Assembly (NCBI GenBank): GCA_963575745.1
Contig: CAUYUJ010013958.1
Location: 324,620 to 388,619, forward strand
DNA length: 64,000 nucleotides
Direction of reading: 5' to 3'
From: Prorocentrum cordatum
Lineage: Eukaryota > Sar > Dinophyceae > Prorocentrales > Prorocentraceae
Shown: one piece after another, positions 29,091 through 38,729 of the stretch
Layout: the number at the start of each line of letters is the position of its first letter
Numbering within the stretch: position 1 is the first letter of the stretch
The notes under the pieces: model-generated
What the model was told of the DNA's origin: nothing
The model's database searches: none
What the model saw: the letters and a program-made list of their open reading frames with translations, nothing else
Translations under genes and position numbers: made by a program

Positions 29091-29164
29091 CGGTCTCCAG
29101 TCCTTTTTCCGCCTCCTCCTCCTCCTCCTCCCGCCTCCTCCCGCATCCTCATGCCTTCTCTTCG

Positions 29165-31090
29165 CCGTCGCTGGGGGGCTGCGATCTGCGAAACTGTCGC
29201 CACTTTCGAGGGCTGCTGGTGGGTCCTGCGGAGTGAGGCACCGCGGTGATCTGAGCGGGACCTCGCCGTCCTTGAGGGGCTGCGATCTGCGACGTTGTTG
29301 CCACTTTCGAGGGCTGCTTGTGGATCCTGCGGAGTGAGGCACCGCGGGGATCTGAGCGGGACCTCGCCGTCCCTGGGAGGTTGCGATCTGCGACGTTGTG
29401 GCCACTTTCGAGGGCTGCTGGTGGGTCCTGCGAAGTGAGGCACCGCGGGGATCTGAGCGGGACCTCGCCGTCCCTGGGGGGCTGCGATCTACGTATTGTC
29501 GCCACTTTCGAGGGCTGCTGGCGGGTCCTGCGGAGTGAGGCACCGCGGGGATCTGAGCGGGACCTCGCCGTCCCTGGGGGGCTGCGATCTGCGACAATGT
29601 CGCCATTTTCGAGGGCTGCTGGTGGGTCCTGCGGAGTGAGGCACCGCGGGGATCTGAGCGGGCCCTCGCCGTCCCTGGGGGGCTGCGATCTGCGACATTG
29701 TCGCCACTTTCGGGGGCTGCAAGTGGGTCCTGCGGACTGAGGCACCGCGGGGATCTGAGCGGGACCTCGCCGTCCCGTGGGGTTGCGATCTGCGACACGG
29801 TCGCCACTTTCGAGGTCTGCTGGTGGGTCATGCGGACTGAGGCATCGCGGGGATCTGAGCGGGACCTCGCCGTCCCTGGGGGGCTGCGATCTGCGACAAT
29901 GTCGCCAAGTTCGATGGCTGCTGGTGGGTCCTGCGCAGTGAGGCATCGCGGGGATCTGAGCGGGACCTCGCCGTCCCTGGGGGGCTGCGATCTGCGACAT
30001 TATCGCCACTTTCGAGGGCTGCTGGTGGGTCCTGCGGAGTGAGGCACCGCGGAGATCTGAGCGGGACCTCGCCGTCCCTGGGGGGCTGCGATCTGCGACA
30101 TTGTCGCCACTTCGACGGCTGCTGGTGGGTCCTGCGGAGGGAAGCACCGCGGTGATCTGAGCGGGACCTCGCCGTCCCTGGGGGGCTGCGATCTGCGACG
30201 TTGTTGCCACTTTCGAGGGCTGCTGGTGGATCCTGCGGAGTGAGGCACCGCGGGGATCTGAGCGGGACCTCGCCGTCCCTGGGAGGTTGCGATCTGCGAC
30301 GCTGTCGCCAGTTTTGAGGGTTGTTGGTGGGCCTTGCGGTGTGAGGCACCGCGGGGATCTGAGCGGGACCTCGCCGTCCTTGGGGGGTTGCGATCTGCGA
30401 CACGGTCGCCACTTTCGAGGTCTGCTGGTGGGTCCTGCGGACTGAGGCACCGCGGGGATCTGAGCGGGACCTCGCCGTCCTTGAGGGGCTGCGATCTGTG
30501 ACAATGTCGCAAATTTCGAGGGCTGCTGGTGGGTCCTGCGGGGTGAGGCACAGCGGGGATCTGAGCGGGACCTCGCCGTTCCTGGGGGACTGCGATTTGC
30601 GACATTGTCGCCACTTTCGAGGGCTGCTGGTGGGTCCTGCGGACCGCGGGGATCTGAGCGGGACCTCGCCGTCCTTGGGGGGCTGCGATCTGACACATTG
30701 TCGCCGGTTTCAATGGCTGCTGGTGGGTCCTGCGGAGTGAGGCACCGCGGGGATCTGAGCGGGACCTCGCCGTCCCTGGGGGGCTGCGATCTGCGACAAT
30801 GTCGCCACTTCGAGGGCTGCTGGTGGGTCCTGCGAAGTGAAGCAACGCGGGGATCTGAGCGGGACCTCGCCGTCCCTGGGAGGTTGCGATCTGCGACAAT
30901 GTCGCCAATTTCGATGGCTGCTGGTGGGTCCTGCGGAGTGAGGCATCGCGGGGATCTGAGCGGGACCTCGCCGTCCCTGGGGGGCTGCGATCTGCGACAT
31001 TGTCGCCACTTCGAGGGCTGCTGGTGGGTCCTGCGGACTGAGGCATCGCGGGGATCTGAGCGGGACCTCGCCGTCCCTGGGGGGGCTCCC
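29165..31090. repeat. 101-bp satellite array (about 19 units)
   Basis: GATCTGAGCGGGACCTCGCC recurs with starts at 29248, 29349, 29450, 29550, 29651, 29752, 29852, 29953 and onward, that is every 100-101 bp. Units are highly similar; a few are shortened (for example around 30650). Because 101 is not divisible by three and the minus strand lacks stops in all phases, a 663-residue minus-strand frame (29149-31140) cycles through three peptide readings (QPPRDGEVPLRSPRCLTPQD; RSPPGTARSRSDPRGASLRR; PQGRRGPAQIPAVPHSAGPT). I treat it as satellite, not as a gene. A short (TCC)n lies at its left edge (29108-29133). Confidence 0.9.
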
Positions 31091-31289
31091 AAGATTTGCT
31101 GCGGGATACGTTTGGTGCGACAGGCGCATGTCACAGCCAACGGGGGTGACTCGTTATTACGTAGCCCTTAGATCTTGATCGGGGGCCTACGAGCCTTCCG
31201 ATTTGTGCTCGCAGAATCACATGCGTCCATGTTACGTCATCGCCCCCCGTTGTAGCAATCCTGATGTTTTCATGCCCCGCATTGCGCAA

Positions 31290-31840
31290 GGGTTGGGTAC
31301 GTCGCCAGGGTACTTTTACCTGCAACGTGTATTTCGTGCAGGCCCTGAGGCTTGGGAAGAGAGGACGGATGGAAGGAATGAGCAATGGGGATGGAGGAGA
31401 ATGACGCACGAGAGAATTAGCAGGAGGGGGGCTAGGAGCAGAAAACACGTGGCAGAGCCAGACGGGCAGATCGGCCGGGCAGACCCATAGCGGGCAGGTC
31501 GGGAAGGCGGGCCCAGGCGACCAGGTCGAGCAGGTGGTTTGCTGAAGCGTGTGTCCCGCATGAACCGCGAGGAAGTCTCGAGCGATAGCGCGATTCCCAA
31601 GTAAATCGCAAGAAAGCCCAAACGAGAGCATGATTCCTGAGCGCCGAGGGCGCATCGTCTGAAGAATTACAAGGAAGTCCCACGCGAGAGTGCGATTCGT
31701 ACATAACTTGTGCGGAAGTCCCGCGCGAGAGCGCGATTTGGGAATAGATTGTGTGGACGTATCAGGCGGGAGCTGCTGTTGTTGCAAGCCGGCGGCCAGG
31801 GGCGCAGTTTGAGGAGGAATAAGTTTATTAAATATATTTA
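31290..31840 (+). repeat. Higher-order tandem repeat, unit 3, right part
   Basis: Resumes with ACCTGCAACGTGTATTTCGTG, then GGACGGATGGAAGGAA, the unit-2-like extra segment (31376-31555) and five hairpin units (31558-31775). Together with 28805-29090 it makes one complete unit. Confidence 0.75.
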
Positions 31841-32445
31841 ACGGCTCGAGCACTTCAACTGAAAAACATATGTGTTGCCGGAGGGGGGATCAACAATAAA
31901 TATATACTGAAATCAGAGTTCAAAAACAACAGCAGCAACAACCATGTTAAGGTTGTTCGCTCTTATCTGCCCGAGTGCCATTCAGCATGTATATCCCAAA
32001 CCCTAGATTCCCGCCCTATTCGTCTTCGATCGTGCCCCCTTTGGGGCATATCTTCCTTACCTGCCACGCACATGTAGTGCAGCCCTCAAGGCAGGGGAAG
32101 AGAGGACGGATGGAAGGAACGGGCAAGGGGCAGGACAAGGGGCAGGCAGGTTGCTGAAGCGTGCGTCTTGCATGAATCGCGAGGAACTCATGAGCGATGG
32201 CGCGATTCCAAGATAGAAAATGAAGAAATCACAGCGAGAGCGTGATTCCTGAGTGTCGCGGGTGCGGCGTCTGCATACATTGCGAGGATGTCTTACGCGA
32301 GAGCGCGATTTCTGCATAAATTACGTGGAGGTCCCGCGCGGAGAGCGCGATTCGGAAATAAATTGCGAGGAATTATCAGGCGGGAGCCCCTCATGTTCCC
32401 TTGTTAAAACAAGGTGCGAACCCAAGGAGAAGCATTTTTTGTTGA
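31840..32445 (+). repeat. Higher-order tandem repeat, unit 4
   Basis: Linker, CAA/CAG tract (about 31922-31945), body (31950-32125) and five hairpin units (32174-32390). It is followed by the start of another linker (AAAACAAGGTGCGAACCC) that is cut off by the GAC/CCACGA microsatellite. Confidence 0.75.
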
Positions 32446-32459
32446 CGACGACGACGACG

Positions 32460-32503
<44 letters not shown>

Positions 32504-32605
32504 CACCACGACCACGACTACGACTACGACCACGACCACTACCGCGACCACGACGACGCCGACGCCTCTGCCGCCGCCGACCACGACCGCGATGACGACG
32601 ACGAC
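32440..32605. repeat. (GAC)n / (CCACGA)n microsatellite
   Basis: GAC repeats grading into a hexanucleotide CCACGA array, then decayed GACGACGCCGAC. It gives poly-Asp/His/Thr/Arg frames only. Confidence 0.9.
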
Positions 32606-32826
32606 GCGACCAAGCAAGCCGTGTCGTCTCCTCGGCCATCGCGGCTCCTGCCGGCGCCGCCCAGCGCGTCCTCGGCGCGCCGCGCCAAGGCCTCGCCGCC
32701 TTCGCAATTCGTCACCGGGGCTGGCCTCGGCGCGCCGCGCCGGCGGGGCGCCGTGCCCTCGGCGCGCGCGGCGCCCTCCTCGTGCGGGCGTCGCGAGGAG
32801 GTCAGGGCTGACATCCCTGCCCAGCT
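32606..32826. other. Unassigned GC-rich spacer
   Basis: GCGCGCC-rich sequence without a supportable gene. Confidence 0.3.
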
Positions 32827-33019
32827 TACGGTAGGTTTGCGTCGTGTCGACCAGCGGCGACCCCGCCGCCGACGTTCAACGTTGAACGCCGACGGCGGCC
32901 CAGAATCGGTCGATGTTGAACGATTGGACGTTGCGGAGACGGCCGATCGTTCAAGGTTGAACGATCCAGCGCGGTGTCAAAAACCAACGCCGGGGTCGAC
33001 ACGACACGAACCTGCCGTA
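32827..33019. mobile_element. 193-bp element with 26-bp terminal inverted repeats and nested palindromes
   Basis: The left arm (32827-32852: TACGGTAGGTTTGCG, then TCGTGTCGACC) and right arm (32994-33019) are inverted copies matching at 23 of 26 positions. Inside are a near-palindrome centred on CGTTCAACGTTGAACG (about 32874) flanked by CCGCCG/CGGCGG, and GATCGTTCAA-GG-TTGAACGATC (about 32946-32967). No coding capacity. MITE-like by structure; no second copy seen in this window. Confidence 0.65.
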
Positions 33020-33029
33020 GTTGCCTCGA

Positions 33030-33725
33030 TACGCCCGTTTTGAAACGCAACACGTCCCGTGTTCAAGACGTCCGTGTCAATACGTTGCGTGTTGGCTCCA
33101 CGTTTTGGACCACGTGTTGGCGAGAGTATCGCGTCGGACCTACGTTTTCAGCCTACGTGTTGAGCTCCGTATCAATACGATACGTGTTGCGTGTTGCGTA
33201 TCGGGGCAGCTAAGCTGCCCAGTCATCCGACGTTCCGAAGAACCGAGGAAGAGGTGTTTCATAGTTTTCGGCCTCTCGGGGTCCTGCCCCAGGAGCGTCA
33301 GAAAACGACCCGGGATGAAAAGCCCGTTTCTGGAGAGAAGTGGTTGAGAGGTCGGGGGCCCGCGTCTCGAAAAAATCAAGGCACCTGATGTCTGGGTTGA
33401 GATCCTGGCGTCGCAATGTTTTCGAGCCGGGCGTTTTCGCCCAGTCTCGGGCCCCGGGACCATCACAGATCGATCCGGGTTGGGAGATCATTGGCTTTAC
33501 GGCGCCAATCGCGATTTTCTGCGATGTTGCATGCATTAAACAATCCGGGACGAAAAGTTGTCAGGGATGGGGTCTAGACCTCCGGCGGTCCACGCTGTGA
33601 CAAGAATCACAACGTCGGGCGTCTGGGGAGGCTAGGACCTCGGGCGACGAGATCCACATCACTGTGAGGGGGACGTACGGTCATTCAGTGTCCCTGGGTG
33701 CGTGGTTGAAGTGGGATTCCGTGTC
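33030..33725. other. Unassigned stretch with ACGTGTTG repeats and a diverged dispersed repeat
   Basis: 33040-33210 contains recurrent (T)ACGTGTTG/GCGTGTTG motifs. 33260-33345 resembles the family at 48759-48845 (TTTTCGGCCTCTCGGGG and GGGATGAAAAGCCCG). No gene seen. Confidence 0.4.
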
Positions 33726-33729
33726 CCAG

Positions 33730-34208
33730 ATAATTGTTGTGTGTTGTTGTTGATGTTGTTTTTTGGTTGGTGGGTTTGGTGTTGTTGGTGTGGTTGTTGC
33801 TGCTGATGTTGTTGTCGTTGTTGTTGGTGGTGCTGTGATTGCTAATGCGATTACTTTTTATTTAACCAGCATTAGTATTATTGCCGGTATTACTAATAGT
33901 TTTACTATTGTTGTTGTTGGTGGTGGTGCGATTGTTATTGTTGTTGTTTTTGTTGTTGTGGTTGTGCTTGTGCTTGTGTTTGCTGTTGCGTGTGGTGTGT
34001 TCACTGTTGGTGGTGCTGTTGTGTGTGTTGTTGTGTTTGTTGTTGGTGTTGGTGTTGGTGCTGTTGTTGTGGTTGTGTTTGTGTTTGTTGTTGTGTGTGA
34101 TGTGTTGTTGTCATTGTTGCTGTTGTGTTTGTTGTTGCTGTTGTTGTTGTTGTAATTGTTGTTGTTGTTGTTGGTGGTGGTGTTGTTGTTATTGTTCTTG
34201 TTGTTGTT

Positions 34209-34239
<31 letters not shown>

Positions 34240-34325
34240 TTGTGTTCGTTGCTGTTGTTGGTGGTGGTGGTGGTGTTGGTGTTGCTGTTGGTGTTGTTGT
34301 TGTGTTTGTTGTGTCCGTTGTTGTT
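33730..34325. repeat. Degenerate (GTT)n microsatellite
   Basis: About 600 bp of GTT/GTG/GCT repeats. All frames are open over long stretches (Val/Leu/Cys on plus, Asn/Thr/Gln on minus) because the repeat contains no stop in most phases. Confidence 0.9.
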
Positions 34326-35155
34326 GTCGCCGTCCCCGCCAGCGACCCACCCGCGACCCACCCACGGCCCACCTCGCGACCCTCCCCGCGACCCACCCGC
34401 GACTCACCAGACGCCCGCCCCCTCACGATTCCGCAACTGAGGGGTGCTGCATGCCCGTCCACCGCCGCTGGCCGGGGCCTTCCCTGGGGCCCGGGAGCTG
34501 CGCGCGCGCCTCCCTGGCCAAGCCCGGGGGGGGGGGGGGCGTAGGCACCGCCCCCACCAGCGGGCAGTGACCCGTGGCCCGCGGCCGGGGCGAGTGGACC
34601 AAGAAGGGGGAGGGGGGGGAGCATTCAAGGCCTCCTACCGTCCGGGACGATCGAACTAGGTACGGAGAGAACGGGTACGATGCCCAACAGCAGTTCATGT
34701 GCATGTTGAACAGAACTCGTTGTCCGCGCCGCCGCGGACGTCGTTCTTCGGAGACAAAAAGCCGCCTACCCAAAAGCGGCCGCTGTCGATTTGGGACAAC
34801 ATTTGTGGTTAGGCACTGTACCCATTTTGTCCGTACCCCTTTCGGGCGTCCAAAACAGTCAAAACGTGGATCGAGGGTGGTAGGGACGCAAGACCCTTGG
34901 AGGCTGAAGTTGGGATTCCTGGGGCGGCGGGCGACCAGTGAAAATGGCAACGGCCGAGCCGCAGAGGCAAGTGCACAAGGGCACCCCAGATGAAGGCACG
35001 CGTCCTTACACGCTGGTCGTTGAAAGTAGGTATTTCTGGATTCCCAGATCCCAATCTACTTCTAGCGCCTTCCTACTTCAAGAATCGACATGCTTTTGCT
35101 GTCTTTTGTTATCCTATTTCAAGCGCCTTCCTACTTCTTCCGACCGACTTGTACT
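34326..35155. other. Unassigned stretch
   Basis: Starts with a CGACCCACC repeat (34345-34410: CGCGACCCACCCGCGAC type) and a G-rich run at 34528-34541. The rest has only short frames. GCGCCTTCCTACTTC is repeated at about 35066 and 35123. Confidence 0.35.
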
Positions 35156-35314
35156 AGGCGCGTTGGCTGTAGATGGGGTCGGAGTAGCTGGGGTAGGAGG
35201 ATCGCGCGGCTTGATGCGGAGCCCGATTTTCTCTACGCCGGCGTCGCCGATGCGCCGCCGACGTCGGCGATGCATCGCCGATGCATCGCCGATGCGGCGC
35301 GATCTACGAGGCCT
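35156..35314 (+). mobile_element. MITE-like family 2, diverged copy
   Basis: GTAGATGGGGTCGGAG near the left end, a centre of CGCCGATGC repeats and right end CTACGAGGCCT. Matches 49134-49356 and 16178-16348 in layout, but the inverted ends are poorly conserved. Confidence 0.45.
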
Positions 35315-35459
35315 CTAATGGGGTTGGCAGATCGCGATCATCGCCGCTGCTACGGCGATGCGGCGCAGCCAGGAGCCCGATGTTGACCGTCCCGCCGTAG
35401 CCGGCACATCGCCGGAGCGGCCCGTCGGCCCCGTCTGCTCCGACCCCAGTCGGGCTGCC

Positions 35460-35746
35460 TCCACATTGCCTGTGCTTATTTTCGGTCGCCGTCGAGTCGC
35501 CGGGCGATCGGAGCCCCAGCTCGGCGGCGAGCGAGGGGGGGAAGTGAGAAGGAGAAGGCCTTCTCAGAAGGCGGCCGGGCTTCTCAGGAAGCTCGGGGCG
35601 GGCTTGGAAAATTTCTCAGAAGGTTTGTGGCTTCCGAGCCTTCTGAGAGGGCCCGCGCCTTCTCATTTCCCCCCAGGCTCGCTGGCGATCCACATTGCCT
35701 GTGCTCGTTTTCGGTCGCCGTCGAGTCGCTGGGCGATCGAAGCCAC
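35460..35746 (+). repeat. 55-bp direct repeat pair
   Basis: CCACATTGCCTGTGCT...TTTTCGGTCGCCGTCGAGTC...GGGCGATC occurs at about 35460-35514 and 35690-35744. Between them lies an AGAAGGCCTTCTCAGAAGGC-type palindromic segment, also seen near 48950. Confidence 0.7.
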
Positions 35747-36090
35747 AGCGTTCGCGCGATGCTGCCTCCCTCCCTGCGCTATCCGCCCCAGTCGCGGCCC
35801 CCCCAGCCGAAGAAGAAAAGCAACAAAAACATCAAGATTTGGAGGTATGCGCGGATTTCTTGGATCGGCTCTGGACCCCCCTTCCTGGCGCGCGGAGCGC
35901 GCCAGGGGCGGTGCATTAGCGCGGACCTCTGGAAGTTACTGTTCATGCCGTTCTTGTTGTTCTACCCCAGGACCCTCACATATTTATCCAAGTCGAGAAA
36001 GCACCAGTCAAGTGCAGTCGGTAGTTATGGTCGGTTGTCGATTGGTTTCTTCTGCGTCATTGATCTGTTCGCGACGTCGGAGCTCGCCAG

Positions 36091-37396
36091 ATGGCGCGTG
36101 AGGAGGAGCTCTGTTGGAGCACGCTGCGGGCCACAATATTGGCCTCGTCGGGGTCCACCTGCCTGGGCAAGGTCGTCACGCACCCTCTGGACACGGTGAA
36201 GGCGCGGCTGCAGGTGCGGATCACGGCGTTTCCTCCTCCTCATCATCATCATCATCCTCCTCTTCCTCCTCTTCCTCATCCTTCCTTCCTCCCCCTCATA
36301 CTCCCTCCTCCTGCTCCTCTTCAGCCCGCAGGTGAGAATTGTTGCGCCCAGTGTGCCGGGGGGGTCTGGGCCACAATTCCGGGGGTGCCAACCATCTGCG
36401 TGGGACTTCGTCCGGAGCATCCTCCGTCAGCCGCGCAGCTTGTACCAGGGATTCCCAGTGGCAGTGGCGGGAGCGCTGCCGGCGGGTGCAATGTACCTGA
36501 CGTGCTACGAGCTGTTCCGACCGGTGTGCGAGAGGAGACTTGGACTGGTCCCGGCGGGCGGGGGATCGGAGCACGGCTTCGCGAGCACTTTGCTCCAGGT
36601 CCTTGTCCCGTCCTTCGTGGCGGGTCTCGGGGCCGAGGCCGTCAGCTGCATCTTCTGGTGCCCCACGGACATCGTCAAGGAGAGGTTGCAGGTGCAGCAG
36701 GACCTGAAGCTGTACACTTACTCGTCGTCCTGGGACGCGGTGCGCACCGTGCTGCGGCAGGAGGGCGCGGTTGGTCTGTACCGTGGGTACGGCGCGACGC
36801 TCCTGGCGTTCGGGCCGCAGACGGCCGCCAACCTCGCGGCCTACGAGCTGCTGGAGGCCGTGGCGCGCAGGAGGCTCCACGGCCCGGGCGCCTCCGCAGG
36901 CGCTGGCGGCAGGCGGCCGCTGCCGCTGTGGGTCACCCTCCCGTGCGCCTGCGTGGCCGGGTGCGCTGCATGCCTGCTGTCGAACCCGCTGGATCTGGCG
37001 AAGCTGCGCATGCAGGTGTCAGGAGGGGAAGAAACACACAGACACAATGAATCGTCGATTCCCCAGGAAAATATGGGAAAATGTGGGAAGGGGGGGGAAA
37101 ACAAAACCCAGAAAATATGGGAAAATATGGGGGGATCCTTTTATTTGTGTGTATTTATTTGTGTGTCCTTGGGCCCCTTGAAGGTGGTGCGGTCGCAGCG
37201 CTCAGCACGGCATGGAGCTGGGGGCGTCAAGACCACCGACGCAATCTTCCGCTACCGCAGCGTCGCCGACGCCCTCGTGCAGGTGGCAAGAACGGAGGGG
37301 GTCGCGGCGCTCTGGAAGGGCGCCTTCTTCCGCTGCCTCTGCCACGTCCCGCAGACGGCGATCACGGTCGGAACCTTTAAGTGGTTGAACCAGTGA
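36091..37396 (+). CDS. Mitochondrial carrier (SLC25) family protein, three exons
   Basis: Exons 36091-36213, 36332-37015 and 37184-37396 join in phase to 339 residues. All three carrier signatures are present: THPLDTVKARLQ (exon 1), CPTDIVKERLQVQ (middle repeat) and NPLDLAKLRMQ at the end of exon 2, with G-L-Y-R-G-Y-G and W-K-G-A-F-F-R-C motifs after the second and third repeats. Length and threefold repeat fit the family's usual 280-340 residues. The protein should exchange a metabolite across the inner mitochondrial membrane; the substrate cannot be told from sequence here. Both introns are GT-AG and each has AGGTG at both junctions. Intron 2 is 168 bp without an in-frame stop, so a longer reading is possible, but it lies just after the third signature and is low-complexity. 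The start ATG gives a short N-terminus without a long presequence, normal for carriers. Confidence 0.9.
36214..36331 (+). other. Intron 1 of the carrier gene
   Basis: 118 bp, GT...AG, pyrimidine-rich with CTC/CAT repeats. CAGGTG occurs at both the donor (CTG CAG|GTG) and acceptor (CCG CAG|GTG) junctions. Confidence 0.85.
37016..37183 (+). other. Intron 2 of the carrier gene
   Basis: 168 bp, GT...AG, AGGTG at both junctions. It contains GGGAAAATATGGG-type short repeats and has a lower GC content than the exons. It is a multiple of three and stop-free, so retention would insert 56 residues directly after the third carrier signature. Confidence 0.75.
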
Positions 37397-37529
37397 GGGC
37401 ACCCAGAGGCCAGTGGAAGAGACGAAGTTGTCGGAACGAGTCACAGAGCCCATTGCACAGGCATGTACAGTACGCGGCAGAAGCTCGCCAGCTGAAGGCC
37501 GGGCGCGGTTGGTTTTTAGCCCGGCTCGC

Positions 37530-37930
37530 TCTCCTTGTGCGACATCCACAGAAGCTGGCCGCTAACAGGGAAACCGAATACCCCTTAGCGGTTCCTCTTT
37601 GGGGTGCCCAAGTGTCACGCGTACTATGTCGCGGTGATCACTGGGCGGTCAAAAAAGATGAGTCCGAACATCCAAACAGGCCAATCGCTTGAGACATCCC
37701 CACGATCTGGCCGCGAACGGGGATTTGAATGCTCCTTGGCGTTTTTTTCCCCCCGTGGTGTCCAAATGCCACACTTGCTAGACCGTTGTTGGTATGAGAC
37801 TCTCTAATGGGCCCGGTCTGAGCAATCAAGCACGCAAGCCGCTTGATACATCCCCACTCTCTGGCCGCGAACGGGAAATTAAACACACCTTGGCGCCTCC
37901 TCGTTGGGATGTCCGGATGTCACGCATGCC
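37530..37930 (+). repeat. About 155-bp tandem repeat, three copies
   Basis: GACATCC(A/C)C...CTGGCCGC(G/T)AACxGGGAAA ... TTGG(G)GTGCC/GATGTCC...TGxCACGC(A/G)T recurs at about 37540, 37688 and 37846, downstream of the carrier stop codon. Confidence 0.7.
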
Positions 37931-37934
37931 GCGA

Positions 37935-38215
37935 CGGGTGTGAGTTGACCTGAGCGTGGGTGAGTCGGAGTGTGACAAGACATGTGTGAGCGTGTTCTGA
38001 GTATGAGTGCTTCACAATATGGGTGTGAGACTGTGGGTGCGTATGAGTGTGGGTAAGTAAGTATGTGTGTGGCTCTGTATTAGTCACCTGGAGGACGGAT
38101 GCCTGACTGCTACGACCAGTCAGAGCGAATATGATTATGAATGAGCTTGACAATCAGCGAGTCCGAGTGTGAGCGAACCTGAGTGCGAGTGATCCGAAGT
38201 ATGAGTGCCTGAAGG
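37935..38215 (+). repeat. Degenerate GAGTGTGA repeat
   Basis: Loose repeats of GAGTGTGAG/GTGTGAGCG/GAGTGCGAG without coding features. Confidence 0.6.
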
Positions 38216-38257
38216 CAGGAGGAGCAACGGAGAGGAAAGAGGAGCAAGAAGGAGTAG

Positions 38258-38330
38258 AGGAGGAGGAGGAGGAGGAGGAGGAGGAGGAGGAGGAGGGGGA
38301 GGGGGAGGGGGAGGAGGAGGAGAGGCGGAG
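38258..38330. repeat. (GGA)n microsatellite
   Basis: GGA repeats with GGGGAG interruptions. Confidence 0.9.
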
Positions 38331-38659
38331 GCGCCACAGTAATAACAAGAACTCTGTCTACTCTGTCTCAGGATGTGGGGAATAATCTGGCGAACCGCGC
38401 GTGGCCCAACATTTTGCCCCAGTGTGTATTTCGCTTTAGTGTTTGACAGTGATGATGGGCTTGCACGTATGGGGCAATATGAGAGCCCCCATCGTCCCTG
38501 CCCGGCAATATCAAGAGCGATCGCGGAGGGTCCGAACATGATCCAGATTTTGCCGCGAAGTGCACGTTGTCTTGATTTGAAGCCATTGCCCTGGTGTTAA
38601 CGCCCGTCGGGTGAGGGTGCAAGGGGGGGTGTTGGTTAAGGAGGACCCGAGATTAATCA

Positions 38660-38725
38660 TTCCCCGAAGAAGAAGGTGGTTGGGCGAAGAAGCGCCCTAA
38701 ACCACCTACGCCCTAAATGGCTGGC
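38660..38725 (+). repeat. Foldable dispersed module, copy 2
   Basis: The clearest fold of the family: AGGTGGTT-GGGCG (38674-38686) pairs with CGCCC-TA-AACCACCT (38693-38707), 13 base pairs with a 2-nt bulge and a 6-nt loop. It is followed by ACGCCC-TAAA-TGGCTGG. Confidence 0.6.
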
Positions 38726-38729
38726 TGAA

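Noticed and set aside
29149-31140. 663-residue minus-strand frame as a real protein gene
   Set aside because: It lies entirely within a 101-bp satellite and reads the same DNA in three phases. No non-repetitive domain or plausible start context is present.
27731-32392. CRISPR array interpretation of the 41-bp units
   Set aside because: The units diverge from one another, the spacers are not unique sequences of constant length, no cas genes are near, and the genome is eukaryotic.
6196-32392. Hammerhead ribozyme interpretation of GAGGA-x-GTC...GCGAAA
   Set aside because: There is a superficial likeness (GA, short stem, GAAA), but the invariant CUGANGA core is absent, the GAAA position varies to GAGA, GATA and GGGA, and no cleavage triplet with consistent stems could be placed.
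33730-34325. Long Val/Leu/Cys-rich and Asn/Thr-rich frames
   Set aside because: By-products of the degenerate (GTT)n microsatellite, open in several frames on both strands.
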